From: Phycisphaerales bacterium
Lineage (GTDB): Bacteria > Planctomycetota > Phycisphaerae > Phycisphaerales > UBA1924
Length of the DNA stretch: 61,836 bases
Assembly: GCA_022843045.1 (NCBI GenBank)
Contig: JALHOJ010000016.1
Coordinates: 1-61,836, forward strand
Direction of reading: 5' to 3'
Notes under the pieces: generated by a model
Seen by the model: only the letters and a program-made list of their open reading frames with translations
Told to the model about the DNA's origin: nothing
Databases searched by the model: none
In this document: positions 36,819-45,260 of the stretch, one piece after another
Position numbering within the stretch: the stretch's first letter is position 1
Layout of the letters: each line of letters begins with the position of its first letter
Translations under genes and position numbers: made by a program

Positions 36819-38404
36819 TGAGCGCATCCATCATCCCATCCGCCTTCTGGCGCATCGACACCCTCGCCGCCCACGTCCGCGGCACCTGGCTCGCCGCCCC
36901 GCGCCGCCAGTCAGGCGAGCTTCCCTTCACCCTCCAGGGCCTCAGCACCGACACCCGCGCCGTCGCGCCGGGCCAGGTCTTCCTCGCCCTCAAGGGCGAA
37001 AAGCACGACGCCCACGGGTTCCTGACGCAAGCGATGGACAAGGGCGCCGCCGCCCTCATCATCCAAGACGAATCCGCCTGGCACGCCGCACGCACGCACC
37101 CCCGCGCGGGCCAAGTCGCCGTCGTCCTCGTCCGAGACACCGCCGCTGCGCTGCTCGATCTCGGCGCGGCGTACCGCCGCACGCTCTCCGCCATCATCCT
37201 CGCCATCGGCGGCAGCAACGGCAAGACCACGACCGTGCGACTCGTGCACGCCGCGCTCGCCGGCGCGGGCGGCAGCTCAATGGCTGGCTCGGGCGGCCTG
37301 CGCGTCCGCAGCAGCGCCAAGAGCTTCAACAACGCCATCGGCGTTCCGCTCACGCTCCTCTCCGCACAGTTGCAGGACCAAGCCCTTATCTGCGAAGTCG
37401 GCACCAACGCGCCGGGCGAACTCGCGCCGCTCGCGGAGATCGTCGAACCCGATCTCGCGATCATCACCAGCCTCGGACGCGAACACCTCGAAGGCTTAGG
37501 CGACCTCTCGGGCGTTGCCCGCGAGGAAGCCAGCCTCTTACGAGGCCTGCGCGATGGGGGCGTGGCGATCGTCAACGCCGACAGCCCGCAGTTGCTCGCC
37601 GCCGTGCACGACGAAATCGCCCGCGCCGCCAAGGCCGGCCGTGCGTTGCGCCTGCACACCTTTGGCTTCTCCGCATCCGCCGATACCCGGGTCGCTACCG
37701 CCACCCAATCCCTCGACGGCCTCACCTTCACCCTCGCCGACGGCACGAGTTGGCGTCTGCCCCTGCTGGGCGCGCACAACGCTTCGAACGCCGCCGGCGC
37801 GATCGCCGCCGGCCGCGCCCTGGGCCTGACTGACGCCACCATCGCCGCCGGTCTCGCGATCGCTCAAGGCCCGCCCATGCGCCTCGAACGCAGCGTCATC
37901 ACCACGGGCGGCAGCGCCGCGTCGTCGATCCACGTCGTGAACGACTGCTACAACGCCAACCCAGACTCGATGCTCGCCGCGCTGCAAGCCTTCGCCGCTT
38001 TCGCCGCACGCGCGCCCCGCCGCGTCGTCGTGCTGGGCGACATGCTGGAACTGGGCCCTTCCGGCCCGGCACTGCACGCCGAAGTCCTCGCCGCGGCAAC
38101 CAAGTCGCTCAAGCCGATCGACCAACTCGTGCTCGTCGGCCCCATTTGGCAGCAGGTTTGGCAGCAGCACAGCAATCAGGCCGCCGCCAACGCCTCGCCC
38201 AACACCGCACTCATCCCCGCCCTCACCGAAGACACCCTCCCAAGCATCGCCGCGCTCATCCAACCCGCCGACGCCCTCTTACTGAAAGGCAGCCGCGGCA
38301 TGTCCCTCGAGCGCATCCTGACGACACTGAAGCAACGCTGGCCCCAACCCCCAGCCACCACCATCACCGAACCCAAATCCTCACTACCCACCCCTACCTA
38401 CTAA
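36818..38404 (+). CDS. murF: UDP-MurNAc-tripeptide-D-Ala-D-Ala ligase MurF
   Basis: A 528-residue Mur ligase adding D-Ala-D-Ala to the UDP-MurNAc-tripeptide. N-terminal STDTRAVAPGQVFLALKGE block (about 45-63), ATP-binding GGSNGKTTT (about 130), ENHG-type asparagine/histidine region, and a C-terminal domain with NDCYNANPDSM and GDMLELGP. Translationally coupled to murE by a one-base stop/start overlap. The last ~20 residues are Pro/Thr-rich. Confidence 0.94.
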   Translation: MSASIIPSAFWRIDTLAAHVRGTWLAAPRRQSGELPFTLQGLSTDTRAVAPGQVFLALKGEKHDAHGFLTQAMDKGAAALIIQDESAWHAARTHPRAGQVAVVLVRDTAAALLDLGAAYRRTLSAIILAIGGSNGKTTTVRLVHAALAGAGGSSMAGSGGLRVRSSAKSFNNAIGVPLTLLSAQLQDQALICEVGTNAPGELAPLAEIVEPDLAIITSLGREHLEGLGDLSGVAREEASLLRGLRDGGVAIVNADSPQLLAAVHDEIARAAKAGRALRLHTFGFSASADTRVATATQSLDGLTFTLADGTSWRLPLLGAHNASNAAGAIAAGRALGLTDATIAAGLAIAQGPPMRLERSVITTGGSAASSIHVVNDCYNANPDSMLAALQAFAAFAARAPRRVVVLGDMLELGPSGPALHAEVLAAATKSLKPIDQLVLVGPIWQQVWQQHSNQAAANASPNTALIPALTEDTLPSIAALIQPADALLLKGSRGMSLERILTTLKQRWPQPPATTITEPKSSLPTPTY

Positions 38405-38406
38405 TC

Positions 38407-38490
38407 CCCCACTGTCGCTCAGTCGCTCTTCCCCACTCCGTCTCTTCGTCTCTCCATCTCTCAGTCTCTCAGTCTCTTTCCCACTTCCTC
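38407..38490. repeat. Pyrimidine-rich half repeat just before mraY
   Basis: The minus strand reads GGAGAGACGAAGAGACGGAG at 38436-38455; 18 of these bases recur exactly at 43051-43068 inside the large palindrome downstream of the universal stress gene. It occupies the whole murF-mraY spacer, which therefore has no ribosome site. Confidence 0.6.
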
Positions 38491-39813
38491 TTGCTCTACC
38501 TCCTCCTCCAACACGCAAAGTCCTGGCTCATCGACCACGACGTCTACTGGCTCGTTCGCCTGCTCGATCAGATCCAGTTTCGCGCTCTTGCATCCGCCGC
38601 GCTTTCGTTCGCGGTCGTGCTCTTCCTGGGCCCGCGCGTGATTGCGTGGCTTGCTCGCAAGAAGATTGGCGACACGGGCCAGTCCGACACCCAGCTCCTG
38701 GCCGCCGCCGCCGGCAGCAAGGCCAACACGCCCACGATGGGCGGCATCCTGATCGTCGGCGCGATCGGCCTGTGCACGTTCCTGCTCGCCGACCTCTCCG
38801 AACGCTTCATCCAGCTTGGCCTGATCGTCCTTGTCTGGCTCGCGCTTGTCGGTTTTGCAGACGACTGGCTGAAACTCACCGCCAAGCAACGCGGCAGCGG
38901 CCGCCAGGGCTTGCAGGAGTGGGAGAAACTGATCTTTCAGTTTGGCGTCGGGATCATGGTCGGGTACTTCCTGTTCGTCCGCCCCCCACTGCCCACCAGC
39001 AGCGCGATCATCGACCAGCCCAACTCGCAGTCGATGTCGCACGTGCTGACGCTGCCGCTACAGAAGACGTACGTCCGGCCGGAGCGCTCCGTCGCGCCGT
39101 CGGAGCCCAACCAACCCGCGTCACAACCCCCCGCGCAACCCTCGATCGCGACCATCCCCACCGCAGAGCAGACCCCCGCGCAGCGTGAGCCGCAGTGGCA
39201 GGCCAACCCCAGCCTGATCTATCTGCCCATGGTCATCTTCATCGCCGTCGTCGCGTTGATGATCGCCGGGATGAGCAACGCCGTGAACATCACGGATGGG
39301 ATGGATGGCCTCGCGGGCGGGATTTCCGCGGCGGTGGCGTTTGGGATATTTGTGCTGTGTCTGGTCGCGGGCGACGAGGACGCGGCGACGTACTTGCTCG
39401 TGCCGCACTTGCCCGGGAGCGGCGAACTCGCGATTCTCGCCGGCGCAACCGCCGGTGCGTGCCTGGGCTTCTTGTGGTGGAACTGCGGCCCCGCGCATGT
39501 GTTCATGGGCGACACCGGTGCCCTCGCCCTGGGCGGCGTGATCGGCTACATCGCCGTGGCCATCCGCCAGGAGTTCGTCGTCCTCCTGATGTGCGGCGTC
39601 TTCATCGCCGAGATCATGTCGGTGGTCATCCAGCGCTACTACTTCAAACTGACGGGCGGCAAACGCGTCTTCCGCTGCGCGCCGTTTCATCATCACCTGA
39701 ATCGTGATGTGGATGGCACGGAACTCTGGCCAGAACAACGCGTGGTCACGCGGCTTTGGATCATTTCGATTTTGTTGGTGGTGTTGGCGCTGGCGTCGTT
39801 GAAGGTGCGGTAG
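38491..39813 (+). CDS. mraY: Phospho-MurNAc-pentapeptide transferase MraY
   Basis: A 440-residue polytopic enzyme that makes lipid I. Landmarks: N-terminal LLYLLLQH and IQFRALASAALSF; KANTPTMGGIL; catalytic Asp pair in GFADDWLK; NITDGMDGLAGG; MGDTGALALGG; and APFHHHL. E. coli MraY has 360 residues; the excess is a Pro/Gln/Ser-rich insertion of about 80 residues (about 165-245) in a loop. No ATG fits; TTG 38491 aligns with the family N-terminus. The last 64 bases are repeated at 40547-40610. It is the end of the visible mur block; murD, ftsW and murG do not follow. Confidence 0.93.
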   Translation: MLYLLLQHAKSWLIDHDVYWLVRLLDQIQFRALASAALSFAVVLFLGPRVIAWLARKKIGDTGQSDTQLLAAAAGSKANTPTMGGILIVGAIGLCTFLLADLSERFIQLGLIVLVWLALVGFADDWLKLTAKQRGSGRQGLQEWEKLIFQFGVGIMVGYFLFVRPPLPTSSAIIDQPNSQSMSHVLTLPLQKTYVRPERSVAPSEPNQPASQPPAQPSIATIPTAEQTPAQREPQWQANPSLIYLPMVIFIAVVALMIAGMSNAVNITDGMDGLAGGISAAVAFGIFVLCLVAGDEDAATYLLVPHLPGSGELAILAGATAGACLGFLWWNCGPAHVFMGDTGALALGGVIGYIAVAIRQEFVVLLMCGVFIAEIMSVVIQRYYFKLTGGKRVFRCAPFHHHLNRDVDGTELWPEQRVVTRLWIISILLVVLALASLKVR

Positions 39814-39848
39814 TTGATCCGGCAACATCATCCAGCGAAGCGAGGATC

Positions 39849-40379
39849 ATGGCCAACAAATCATCGACCCAGTCCGTCCGAGTCAAAAGAGCCATTGTCG
39901 CGATTTTGATTCTCGCAATCGTGATCGTTTCGCTGGTGCTGCTCAAAAACAAGAATGCACCGAGCCAAGAGATTGTTCTCTCCAAAGATCAATTGCCGTT
40001 CGAGATGGATACGCGGAGCTTCTGGGGTCGCAGGCATGTCTCGGTGCTCTTCGAGGGCAAGGCCACAGGGCTTTATCTGCACGCGGCCCTCACACTGTCT
40101 GATTCAACGGGCTACGAGGTGTTCTGGTACCTCGCGGCACCAGATCGCACGACGCTCTGTGACGGCCTGAACGTGCTTCTCACATCAAGTAGTCTTTCTC
40201 CCTCGCTTGTCTCCGAGAACGCGATTGAAGTAGTCTGTTTGAAGCGTCGTGAGTTAGGGGAGGTACTGCCGGTCGCGACCATCTATGGCAATCCTGATAT
40301 CAGCATTTCCGCCTCTCCATCCTACTCGGACAAGGACTCCGGTGTCGTACTTGTGCTGAGCCAGCGATACTACCGGTGA
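39849..40379 (+). CDS. Small single-pass membrane protein, cassette between mraY and its duplicated tail
   Basis: A 176-residue protein of unknown family. Basic N-terminus, one membrane helix (about 17-37), then a soluble domain. GAGG lies just before the ATG at 39849. Codon use and base composition are less GC-rich than the flanking genes. It stands exactly between the mraY stop and a second copy of the mraY 3' end, so it looks inserted. No catalytic motif is visible. Confidence 0.6.
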   Translation: MANKSSTQSVRVKRAIVAILILAIVIVSLVLLKNKNAPSQEIVLSKDQLPFEMDTRSFWGRRHVSVLFEGKATGLYLHAALTLSDSTGYEVFWYLAAPDRTTLCDGLNVLLTSSSLSPSLVSENAIEVVCLKRRELGEVLPVATIYGNPDISISASPSYSDKDSGVVLVLSQRYYR

Positions 40380-40546
40380 ACAAGCACTCTGCTGCGATGC
40401 ACGATTCCAACGCTCGCAACCTTCGGGAACGACGCTGCTCCTGCAGACTATTGGCAGGTGGCACGGCCTTAAACGAGTAATCGCACCGAGCCACATCCTG
40501 CCGGCGTTGCGATTGGGTGTGGTGGGTGCTTGGTCGAGGTGGGAAT

Positions 40547-40610
40547 GCGGGTTTGGATCATTTCGATTTTGTTGCTGGTGTTGGCGTTGGCGTCGCTGAA
40601 GGTGCGGTAG
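40547..40610 (+). repeat. Duplicate of the mraY 3' end
   Basis: Sixty of 64 bases match 39750-39813 and both end exactly at the TAG stop. The four changes read as Leu to Val, Val to Leu and two silent changes between Leu codons, so the copy still encodes the MraY C-terminus (WIISILL..., ASLKVR). The 302 bases from 40380 to 40681 hold nothing else recognisable. Confidence 0.85.
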
Positions 40611-40681
40611 GGAAGAGAGCGACGACCGACTGGTCGCAGAGCCGTGGCACGCGAACCCGAGCGTGATCACATCAGCAACTG

Positions 40682-41812
40682 CTACACAACGCGCATGACC
40701 GGAAACGATGGCGAGTGGACCGTCGCATCGGATCCTCCGAGTCTTCTTCTTCGCGACAAGAAGTAAATCCCCAAGAGCCCCGTTGCGAAGGTTGACGGGG
40801 AGGGAACAACCGCAGCAATCCTAAATCCATAAATGAGCGACCCTATGTCTGGATCATCACTTCCTGCTGAAATCACCTGATCAGAGAAAAACGCCACGCC
40901 GCCCGATTGGGTCCAGTAGCTTCCATCTGCTCTCCGAGCTACCAGTTGGCCTGCGGTGAGCACCGCCTCCTCCGTCCACTCTCTCGTCATCCCTGCCGCA
41001 TCCACCAATCCCCACGGCGTGCGCACATTCGGATACGAGTTGAGCGGAATCTGGAAGTCCAATGCGCCCGGCAGGTCAAACCCCGCGTTCGCCATGCCCG
41101 TGCCATCGCCGCCGAAGCTTGGGGGTGGTCCGTACGTGATTGTCGTGTCGGTTGAGTTGCTGAAAAGCCACCAGCCGCCGAGCGTGCCATCGCCATTCTG
41201 CTTGTTGGGGTCGTAGTGCGAGGCCTTCAGCCACTCATCCCAACTCGGCACAAAGTACTTGGCACCCGGGCTGCGCTCGCGCTGGTCGCTAAACCCGATG
41301 GGCGCGAGCCCGAACGTGCTCACGTCGTATGCGCCGCTGAGGAACGCCTCGCGATTGGTGGCCTTGCCGTTGTGCAGCCAGTTGCAGTAGATCGCGGCGG
41401 TGCGCCAACTGATACCACCTGTTGCGCGCCACTCTGACGCAGGTGTGGTCGTGAACGCCTGAGCGTTGGGATTCTGACTGTTCTGCGGCGTGATCGCGAT
41501 CATCCCGCTCGTGAACGGCAGTCCAACATGCGGAATCGAATCGCCCACTGGCCGATCGAGCGCTGCCGTGAAGAACTCCGCCCACTCGTTGGACTTCACT
41601 TCGTGCTTGCCGATGCGGTATTCGTAGTTGACGCTGCCGCGGCCGATGGCGCGGTCGCCTGGGGTGCCGTTGCCGGCCCAAGGCGCGTTGCCGACGGCAC
41701 CCACCGTCACGAAGTCGATGCCGGAGGCGGGGTCGACTTGGGCGAGGGCGGCGGACGACCCGGCCAGCGTTGCGGCCCCGACTGCAATCCAATTCCAACA
41801 CACGGTGAGCAT
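40682..41812 (-). CDS. SUMF1/formylglycine-generating-enzyme-like protein with PEP-CTERM tail
   Basis: A 376-residue exported protein with signal peptide (about 1-24). The body has the SUMF1/FGE fold pattern: VGNAPW...GDRAIGRGSVNYEYRIGKHEVKSNEW, WRTAAIYCNWLHNG, FVPSWDEWLKASHYD, NSYPN...PWGLVDAAGM.REW and a final YGFRIA. The tail VPSPSTFATGLLGIYFLSRRRR is PEP-CTERM-like. The two cysteines that make classical FGE catalytic are not evident, so it is probably not a sulfatase activator but a surface member of the family (inference). ATG 41812 begins the signal peptide. Confidence 0.8.
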   Translation of the reverse strand: MLTVCWNWIAVGAATLAGSSAALAQVDPASGIDFVTVGAVGNAPWAGNGTPGDRAIGRGSVNYEYRIGKHEVKSNEWAEFFTAALDRPVGDSIPHVGLPFTSGMIAITPQNSQNPNAQAFTTTPASEWRATGGISWRTAAIYCNWLHNGKATNREAFLSGAYDVSTFGLAPIGFSDQRERSPGAKYFVPSWDEWLKASHYDPNKQNGDGTLGGWWLFSNSTDTTITYGPPPSFGGDGTGMANAGFDLPGALDFQIPLNSYPNVRTPWGLVDAAGMTREWTEEAVLTAGQLVARRADGSYWTQSGGVAFFSDQVISAGSDDPDIGSLIYGFRIAAVVPSPSTFATGLLGIYFLSRRRRLGGSDATVHSPSFPVMRVV

Positions 41813-42083
41813 GGCACAGTCTCCATGCCTTGCTCGCTGCTCCTCCGATAGGTGTACCGGGAAGTGTGCCGCGGGTTTGGGGATTGGCAAGAAAAAAGTG
41901 GGTTTTATGGTGGCGAGTGCGGGGGTGGGGCGGGGGTTTGCGGACGTGGGGGAGACCTCAAGCGGTCAACCCATGCGTGAGGCCTGCTGGGTCTTGGCGG
42001 TTGGGGCCTCAGGGTAATATCGGATACGGTGGTCCTTTGATGGGCTATGATTTGGTGTGACGGGGGTTACCAAGGAGCAGGCC

Positions 42084-43004
42084 ATGAGTACAGCCTTGAA
42101 GACCATGCTGGTTGCGGTCGACTTTTCGCCTAGTTCCCGGATCGCCGTGGGGCATGCGGTGCGGCTTGCGAACGCGGCCGGGGCGAACTTGCATGCGATG
42201 CATGTGGTCGACACGGTTGCGGTGATTCCGCTGGCTGGGGAGATGTCGGGGTTTCAGATGCAGATCACGGACAGCTTGCTGCGCGAGTCACGGGAGATGT
42301 GGCACGCTTGGACGGACCACCACGGCGAACTGGGCGGGGCCAAGAACGTGCCGCTGAGCATTGAGATTGGCAGCCCGGTGGCGTCGATCACGCATGAGGC
42401 GAAGAAGATCGGCGCGGGGCTCTTGGTGATGGGCAACCACGGCGGGAGCCTGGTTGACGGTCGGGGCGAGAAGGGCGTGGGCGTGATCGCCGGGTCGTGC
42501 GTGCGGCGGTCGCCTTGCGATGTGCTGCTGGTGCATCAGACGCAGACGGGGCCGTTCAAGAGCATTCTGGTGGCGGTGGACTTTTCGCCCACGTCCAAGG
42601 AAGCAGTGGAGCAGGCGCTGCGGTTCGCGGCGCTGGAGGGAGCGACGCTGCACGTGGTCTACGCGTACACGCCGCCTTGGGACCGCCTGAAGCCCAAGGC
42701 AGGCAGCCCGGAGTCGACCGAGGCGTTCCGCACGCAGTATCAGCAGACGCTGGAGAAGCAGATCGAGCAGTTTGTGGGCGCCGGGCGGCCTGAAGTGGTG
42801 TGGGCCAAGCCCACGTTCCACGCGATCCCGCACAAGAGCCACGGCAAGGCGATCGCGGAGTTTGCAAAGAAGCAGAACGTGGACCTGATCGTGCTGGGGA
42901 CGCGGGGAGCCAGCAACTTGCATGACATCCTGCTGGGCAGCACGGCGGAGCAGGTGCTGCGGGATGCGCATCGGAGCATTCTGGCGATCAGGCCGAAGGC
43001 GTGA
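42084..43004 (+). CDS. Universal stress protein with two UspA domains
   Basis: A 306-residue cytoplasmic protein made of two UspA domains (about 1-145 and 155-305). Each begins with the strand LVAVDFSP/ILVAVDFSP and carries a G-x2-G-x9-G-type nucleotide loop (LVMGNHGGS; VLGTRGASNLHDILLGSTAE). The second loop is better conserved and probably binds ATP. AAGGAG six bases upstream fixes the start at ATG 42084 and not at GTG 42057. It converges on the OPT transporter gene across a large palindrome. Confidence 0.9.
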   Translation: MSTALKTMLVAVDFSPSSRIAVGHAVRLANAAGANLHAMHVVDTVAVIPLAGEMSGFQMQITDSLLRESREMWHAWTDHHGELGGAKNVPLSIEIGSPVASITHEAKKIGAGLLVMGNHGGSLVDGRGEKGVGVIAGSCVRRSPCDVLLVHQTQTGPFKSILVAVDFSPTSKEAVEQALRFAALEGATLHVVYAYTPPWDRLKPKAGSPESTEAFRTQYQQTLEKQIEQFVGAGRPEVVWAKPTFHAIPHKSHGKAIAEFAKKQNVDLIVLGTRGASNLHDILLGSTAEQVLRDAHRSILAIRPKA

Positions 43005-43012
43005 AGAAGAAG

Positions 43013-43229
43013 TTCACCACGGAGGGCCACGGGGAGCCACGGAGGGAAGAAGAGACGAAGAGACGGAGAGAAGAGGGGCCGCGGATTCGCGCGGATGAAC
43101 GCGGATTTCAAGACATGGTTTTCTGTCTGATCCGCGCTGATCCGCTAACGTCCGCGGGTTGTTTTCTGTCTTCCTCTCGGTCTTCTCTCCGTGCAATCTC
43201 CGTGGCTCTCTGTGGCCCTCCGTGGTGAT
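43013..43229. repeat. Large nested palindrome between convergent genes
   Basis: Outer arms: TTCACCACGGAGGGCCACGG (from 43013) against CCGTGGC...CCTCCGTGGTG (to about 43228). Inner arms: CCGCGGATTCGCGCGGAT (about 43079) against ATCCGCGCTGATCCGC...CCGCGG (about 43130-43157). It combines two common intergenic palindrome types. It could act as a bidirectional terminator, but its length suggests a MITE-like repeat. Confidence 0.75.
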
Positions 43230-43245
43230 TCTGCCTTTTCTGATA

Positions 43246-45096
43246 TCAGGGCGTCGGCTTGTTCGCCAGGCCTGAGTAGACCAATCGCAGGGCGTCGCCT
43301 GCGCCGGTGAGGCTTTCGCCGGCGATGACCCCAGCGCAGATCGTGACCAGGAAGCGATCGGACCACTTGGGGGCGAGCTTGGTCAGCACGAGGGCGATGC
43401 AGCCGCCCAGGAACATCGAGATGCTGTTGCTGCCTGAGATCACGAAGCCCAGGCCCACGGCGGCGGCGCTGGGGATGAACTGCTTGGCCTTGGGAGCGAG
43501 CTTCTCGAGCGTGGGCAGGATGATGCCGACGACGCCTGCGATGATCATGGCGGTGATCGCGCCGGCGGGGAGGCTGTCGATGCCGTTCTTGAAGACTTCG
43601 GCAACGGCCTTCCACTGGATCACGGCGACGGCGGGCCATTCCGCGGTGCCCAGCATGGTCTTGGGGTCGGGGATCAGGATGAGGTAGAAGTAGCTGCCCA
43701 CCGCCGCGCCGACGATGGAGCCGGCGATCTGGCCCACGACTTGGTAGCGGGCGATGTTGCCCAGCAGGTATCCGGTCTTGAGGTCGTGCATGAGGTCGGC
43801 GCACTGGCTGGCTGCGCCGGCGGTGACGCTGGCGGACATCAGGTTTGCGGCGGGGTTGGCGGGGGAGATGGCGGCGAAGGCGAGTTGCGTGACCTTGCCC
43901 ATCGCGCCCACGGGCGTGACGTTGGTCTCGCCGCTCACTCGCGAGGCGACGACAGCGAGGCCAAAGGACAGGAGCACGGCGATGATCGCGGCCCACCAGG
44001 TGATGTTGAAGAACCAGGTCTGGAGGATGACGGCGAGGATGAGGGCGACGCCCATGGAAAAGAAGAACCACTTGCGGGAGACTTCGCCCGTGTCGGTCTT
44101 GGGGGCGTTGGGATCGTCGGCGTTGCCGGTGCCCTTGAAGGCGCGGATGATCGCGGGGACGGAGTATGCGAAGGCGACGAGGCTGGCGACGACCATGAGC
44201 GTGACGCCTGGCCAGAGGAGCCACTCGCCGATGTTGCGTCGGGATTCGGGGGTGGTGCCATCGGCGACCAGTCTGGGCCCGATGATGCCCCAGGAGACGA
44301 TTGCGCCCAGCAGCAGGGACCAGCAGACGCGGAAGCCGACGAGGCCGCCCACGGCGACCATGACGAGGGTGGGATCGAGCCCGAAGGAATAGGTGCTGAT
44401 GGGGACGTTGCCCGGGCCCATCGTGAGGCCGAAGACTGCCTGCTTGGTGAGCTTGAAGATCTCCAGCAGTTTGAAGAGCGCGCCAAAGAGCGCGCCGACG
44501 CCCAGCATACCGACGCGCTTCAAGGCTTCGCTGCCGGTGTTGTAGACTTCGTTGAGGGTTGCGGCGCAGGAGAGGCCGCCCGGGAAGGGCAGTTTGTCGC
44601 GGATGATCATCTGGCGGCGCAGGCCCATGGCCACCGAGATGCCGACCATGCACACGACGCTGATCCAAAGGAAGAGCTGCCACCAGGGCCAGGTCGTGCC
44701 TTCAATCATGGTGAGGGCGGGGATCGCGGAGACGAGGCCCGCGCTGCTCACTGCACCGGCGGCGGAGACGGCGGATTGGTTGACGTTGTTTTCGAGCTTG
44801 TTGATGTTCTTGACGCTACCCGCGGTGATCTTGCTGAGGGCGTACCAGAAGGCGAAGGCGAGCAGGATGCCCGTGATGGACATGTTGAGGCCCCAGCCGA
44901 TCTTGAGGCCTGTGTAGACGTTGCAGATGCTGAGCAAGCCGCCCACGATCATGCCGGTGCCGATGGACTTGAGCGTCAACTGGGGCGTGACGAAGTCGAC
45001 GGGCGTTTCGGGCGGCTCGGGAGGAGTGGTGGGACTTGCGCCCGCCGCGGCGGTGAGGGTGCTGGTGTTGGATTCGGACTTGTGCTGATCTGCCAC
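43246..45096 (-). CDS. OPT family oligopeptide transporter
   Basis: A 616-residue polytopic protein with about 14 hydrophobic segments. Residues about 30-60 carry the OPT pattern (TLKSIGTGMIVGGLLSICNVYTGLK), and GLKIGWGLNMSITG and KLPFPGGLSCAATLNEVYNTG follow. OPT proteins import peptides or metal-peptide complexes by proton symport. GTG 45096 is the start: GGAGG stands five bases before it and the upstream frame is low-quality. The next leftward gene upstream, TIGR03790, ends 164 bases away. Confidence 0.88.
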   Translation of the reverse strand: MADQHKSESNTSTLTAAAGASPTTPPEPPETPVDFVTPQLTLKSIGTGMIVGGLLSICNVYTGLKIGWGLNMSITGILLAFAFWYALSKITAGSVKNINKLENNVNQSAVSAAGAVSSAGLVSAIPALTMIEGTTWPWWQLFLWISVVCMVGISVAMGLRRQMIIRDKLPFPGGLSCAATLNEVYNTGSEALKRVGMLGVGALFGALFKLLEIFKLTKQAVFGLTMGPGNVPISTYSFGLDPTLVMVAVGGLVGFRVCWSLLLGAIVSWGIIGPRLVADGTTPESRRNIGEWLLWPGVTLMVVASLVAFAYSVPAIIRAFKGTGNADDPNAPKTDTGEVSRKWFFFSMGVALILAVILQTWFFNITWWAAIIAVLLSFGLAVVASRVSGETNVTPVGAMGKVTQLAFAAISPANPAANLMSASVTAGAASQCADLMHDLKTGYLLGNIARYQVVGQIAGSIVGAAVGSYFYLILIPDPKTMLGTAEWPAVAVIQWKAVAEVFKNGIDSLPAGAITAMIIAGVVGIILPTLEKLAPKAKQFIPSAAAVGLGFVISGSNSISMFLGGCIALVLTKLAPKWSDRFLVTICAGVIAGESLTGAGDALRLVYSGLANKPTP

Positions 45097-45260
45097 GCGC
45101 GCCTCCGGTCGTTGGAACTTCGGAACACAAACTGCGTGATGCCTTGGAGTCCTGAGACGCCCTGATGGTGGGCGTAGGGCCGAGGGTAGACCGAGGCTTG
45201 CAGAGAAGATCCGCACGCGCACGTGCGGAATCGTGGCGATCAATGGTGGGTATGGCGGGG

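Noticed and set aside
43013..43229. Simple intrinsic terminator
   Set aside because: Arms are too far apart, there is no T-tract, and the same sequences recur elsewhere, so a repeat element fits better.
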